From Lyophyllum atratum (Eukaryota > Basidiomycota > Agaricomycetes > Agaricales > Lyophyllaceae): a stretch of DNA of 64,000 bases. The position numbers and the translations under genes were made by a program. This document shows positions 60,367 to 64,000 of this stretch, one piece after another. The notes under the pieces were generated by a model that ran no database searches, was not told the DNA's origin, and was given only the letters and a program-made list of their open reading frames with translations. The first letter of the stretch is position 1. The number at the start of each line of letters is the position of its first letter. Location: contig JACGCN010000063.1 of the NCBI GenBank assembly GCA_014905825.1, positions 62,001 to 126,000 of the forward strand. Direction: 5' to 3'.

Positions 60367-63285
60367 ATGTGGAGTTTCTCTGCGTTGGTCATCTTTCTAG
60401 AGTTGGCTTCAGCCTGGAGCCTAAGGCCCATCGATCCGTGCGCCAGTATAGCTGGAAAGAAATGGGTTCTCCCTCGTCAAGCGCGTGCCTGCATGTCCGC
60501 AACTCCAGTTGACCCTAGGATAAAGGCGAATGTAAAGTCAACTCGTCTTGCGGTTTAGCTTTATGAATTTATCGCCATTATACATATCTCTAGGTTATTG
60601 AGGTTGTGAATAAGACTCTTCCGTTCCATACTTCAGTGAACTATCAAATTCAGGCGCCCGAACCTTACCACCAGGATGTCCACGAGGATTTGAAGGCGGA
60701 CCTGGCCAGGATCAGTCAGCAAACCTACTCCTCTGACTTCGACCTGCACTTGGACCTGTACCGCTCTTTCAAGCGCGTAAATGACGGCCACTGCGGTGTC
60801 TACAATTACTGCTATGATTGTGAGTTTGTCCAAATTCTCATAGCGTCAAGTCTTCTAAGAGCCGGTTAGCATTCTATGTGACATATATCCCGATACCACT
60901 TGTTCTTTTGACGGATCCTAGTGGTTCTCAGGGTGTCCATATTGCTCCAGAGGCATACAAAGTTGCTTCAGCAGAATTCGGAGAGGAAATAGAATTTTGG
61001 GAGAATGCTCTCCCAGGGAAACTCAAAGGCAAATTGAGCACTGCACGTTGTCCAATCTGTGATGCTAGAGTAGCAACTGATGTGCTTTCCCCCTGATAGT
61101 TATCCGGAGCGAGAGTTCTCCTCATCAACGACGAAGATCCTTTTATCGCTGTCAACGCTAATGCTTTGTTCACTGGTGGGTATCAGTCGTTTGCCACCCG
61201 CCAAAATACGTACGTTTCAGGTGAAGTTATCGAACGAAAATGCCGACCAATCTTGCCCTAAAGGTTTTTTTCGAGCTATTATCGTGGTCCAGAAGGATGG
61301 CTTTATGCAATGGGAAATTTTGCCCAGCAAACACACCCATTGACCGACTCCGTGACGTTGACCATTCAGCGCACCAACAGTAAAACTATTGACAGGATAG
61401 TGGTAAGTGTCGTGGATTGCTTATCCAGGTGAAGTCGGTCCTTAATTCCAAGTAGCTGCCATACAGGTCAAGATTTGGATCGGCATCTAAGAACTTCACA
61501 GATGTGGCGTCATACCGGGAGAACAACTGTCGTGCTACCGATACCACGAATGGGAAAAATCTATATAGTGATAGCTCTGAAGAAGCGAATTCTGCCAACT
61601 CTATTTCTTACTTCCAACAACAACCTCCCGTGAGCCCCCAGGATGCTAGACGGCACGCCATGAATGTGATCCTAGACGGGATGCCCATTTCAGATATCGA
61701 ACTGCCGATAGAGCTTCACCCCATCATGCCTCCTTTGAACGAGAGTTACAGTGTCGCTCAATTTTACTTACTTGACGACGATATAACTGGTGTCCTCGCG
61801 CTCGGGAGCTTTTCTGCCAAGAATTTCACCGCTTTTGGCCTGAGCTTGCTTCATGGGCTGCAGGAGTTGAAGGACAGAGGTGCGACGAGGCTCATCGTGG
61901 ATGTGGTACGTCGCTGACTGATTGCTATTGGAACTTATCTGATTCATGAGCGATATTAGACTAACAACGGTGGTGGTATGTGGTATCTCGTACGCCTAAC
62001 AGTCTTTCAAGACGTTGAATATTACTCATAGGTTACATCTGTATCGCACATGTACGTGGGATTTTAACTATAATCCTCTCTGGTCTGATCCCCTTGTGAA
62101 TGCCATTGTAGTGGCTACACAGAATAGTACGTTATCTCCTCCACCCATGGCGGATGCACTGACGAAGACCAGATCATAGGTCCAACTGACACAACCGAGC
62201 CCCAAGCTGGACTAGACACTACCCTTCGCGCCGGTCCTTTGGCCCAGCTGATCACAAAGAAAATCTCGGAGGGCGGCGATCCCGAGCAACTACTATACTA
62301 CAACCCGACGCAATGGACCAATGCTTCACACATCCCATTCGCCAATTCAAGCGACTGGTTCTACCCAATTCCAAAGACTGTCAATGGTCATGAAGATGCT
62401 TTTACCCAGAGGTAAGTCCTGAGTGGTCTAGTTATCAATTGCATATTGAATCCGCACTAGGCTGGGACAGGAGTGCCAACCGTTCGAGTGGAAGCCTCCC
62501 AGAGAAGCTTTGTTTGACCCCAGTCATATCGTTATCGTATCAAACGGAAGGTGACAATTCTGGTACCCACGTCACTGAGCATATCGAATTGACAGCCGAC
62601 GACAGGTGTGCAAGCTCTTGCTCTCTCTTCGCTGTCAGTACTCTATTGTGTTTTGCTCCTGAGAATGGCCCTGATCGTGAGGCTGTTTAGATCACCATGG
62701 CAAAGCACGAAAGCGTAAGGACTGTCGTTGTCGGCGGAAAGAATGATGTTCCCCAACAGTATTGTGGAACTGTTGGGGGTCAATCCACGGGCTTTGCTTC
62801 TATTGACACCGAGATCAAGGTAAGTACCTCCTTTCCCTCAATGACCTGATATCCTGCATTCAAGCCCTCTCCAGTCTACAGGGTTGAAGAACCATGAGCT
62901 CGCTCCTCCCGACTTGTGAGAGAATCCCCTGAGATATTTTTGTCTGGAACTGACTGTCGGGGGAATAGTTTGACGAACAGTGTTCAGGGTATCACATGGA
63001 GATTGGCTTTCGGCATCGATGACAAGGACGAGCCCGAAGGTGAGTGTATTTTCTTGTTTCTTGACAGAGGTTTGACCTACAAATTGTATGTACTCAGAAT
63101 GGCAAGATCATCCTGCTGACGTCAATTATGAATTGACTTCCGAGAAGTATGTTCAAGTCCTCCGGTTCTCGGGAATGGTTTTCCTGATCATCTCCCGTAG
63201 CGTTAATAACCCAGTAGCCATATGGACTGGAGTTGCAGAAAGGATGTTCCGAACCCCCGTTCCATTCCGCGTCCAAGTAGCTTGA
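60367..63285 (+). CDS. Secreted S41-family (CPAF-like) serine peptidase
   Basis: Multi-exon gene, roughly 700 residues. The N-terminus MWSFSALVIFLELASAWSL is a signal peptide. Then come SISQQTY-type helices and VNDGHCGVYNYCYDSF, the usual N-terminal domain of fungal S41 proteins. The catalytic domain has DRGATRLIVDVTNNGGG (S41 strand and Gly-rich turn) and NGRCASSCSLF, where the serine after the Cys-Ala is the likely nucleophile. The C-terminus GITWRLAFGIDDKDEPEEW and the tail to 63285 are also typical. Extracellular or cell-wall proteolysis is inferred; characterised fungal members are few. Confidence 0.85.
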
Positions 63286-63606
63286 ACCACACTGTCAGTA
63301 TACCCATCTTAATTATACATGGTCAGCCACATATTTTGGAACCTTCTTGCCTCGAAGAAATCCCGTATCTGACATGCCACAAGAGCATTGAGTAAGTGTA
63401 AACCATACATTTAGGATATAATTCGGTGGTGTTGCAAAACCACATACACATATACATAGTAATTACACAAGATACATGGAAACATAGAAATCGAGACGCA
63501 GCGATACAGAACGTATAACGTACACCAATACTTACAAATACAAGGCCAGCTATATCGGTAATTACGTCGCTAGTATTGCGAGCATCAAGGAGGTGAACGA
63601 TTTGAG
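63286..63606. other. Convergent 3' spacer
   Basis: Between the peptidase stop and the histone H1 stop. AT-rich, no gene seen. Confidence 0.4.
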
Positions 63607-64000
63607 TTAGGCCTACCAATGCATGTTAGCCTAAGACTTAGGGCCCACGTAGACCTTGCCTACTGACCTTCTTTGATGCTGGTTTCTTAGCGACAGCGGT
63701 CTTCGAGGCAGGCTTAGCCTTGGAAGCAGGTTTGGCTTTGGACGTCGGCTGGGGCTTGGTCGAGGCAGCTGCCCGACCTTTGGCAGTCGTGGCCGCTTTT
63801 GGTTTCCTCGCAGGCTTCTTAGCTTCACCAGTGACAGCCTATGTTATGATGAGGTGAGAAAAATTTCAGATCTTGTCTGGCACAGGTATCAACCTTCTTC
63901 GCAGCCCCTTTCTTGGCGGTAGTAGCTTTCTTCACGGTCGCTGCAGGCTTTTTCGCCGCCGCTGTCTTAGCCGTGGTCGAAGGAACCTTCTTGGCAGGCC
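63607..64000 (-). CDS. Linker histone H1, C-terminal tail (5' part beyond the window)
   Basis: The frame enters from the right edge as Lys/Ala/Pro/Thr-rich sequence (AKKPAATVKKATTAKKGAAK), passes one intron (about 63841-63894), continues with AKKPARKPKAATTAKG and KPASKAKPASKTAVAKKP, and after a second intron ends with a final exon of a single Ala codon and the stop (63609-63607). This composition and the AKK-type end are those of the H1 tail that neutralises linker DNA. The winged-helix globular domain must lie to the right. An unrelated basic nuclear protein is possible but less likely. Confidence 0.75.

Overview
The window is nuclear DNA of a filamentous basidiomycete, most likely an Agaricomycete. 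Nearly every gene is cut by many GT-AG introns of about 48-65 nt, genes sit close together on both strands, and the encoded proteins match mushroom-type eukaryotic families. Exon models were read by eye from splice signals, frame continuity and family motifs; where exon lengths are listed they add up to whole codons. No transcript data were available.

Left end (1-7,900): a tandem array of four minus-strand genes for NYN-domain (PIN-like RNase) proteins, called here D (cut by the window edge), A, B and C. A and B are a recent direct duplication of a unit of about 2.4 kb. Between them lies a scar in which the first codons of a D-type gene are joined in frame to an internal piece of a C-type gene, which records the unequal exchange. 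Copy D has lost the NYN acidic motifs.

Centre-left (8,379-24,000): housekeeping genes for mitochondrial ribosomal protein mS37/MRP10, a tail-anchored UBC6-like E2, splicing factor SF3A1/Prp21, mitochondrial ribosomal protein mL60/MRPL31, the ribosome biogenesis factor CMS1, a membrane-anchored ERI1-like exonuclease and a tyrosine/serine phosphatase. A decayed short-chain dehydrogenase follows, then a 14-exon gene for a TmpL-like multi-pass membrane protein.

Centre (24,092-42,400): NDC80, MOG1, an MIT/coiled-coil (Atg38/NRBF2-like) protein, two small orphan genes, the NEDD4-type ligase RSP5, the mRNA cap methyltransferase ABD1 and an M1 aminopeptidase with about 27 exons, one of them only 4 nt.

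Right part (42,600-64,000): a large protein with the layout of a meiotic axis core protein (Red1/SYCP2-like, tentative), a bestrophin-like channel, the 24-kDa subunit of complex I, a GH3-family adenylating enzyme, an aldo-keto reductase, TEL2, a secreted S41-type peptidase and the 3' part of a histone H1 gene.

The genes do not form one pathway. The parts most worth study are the NYN array with its recombination scar, the axis-protein candidate, and a set of microexons and GC-AG introns that automated gene callers are likely to miss.
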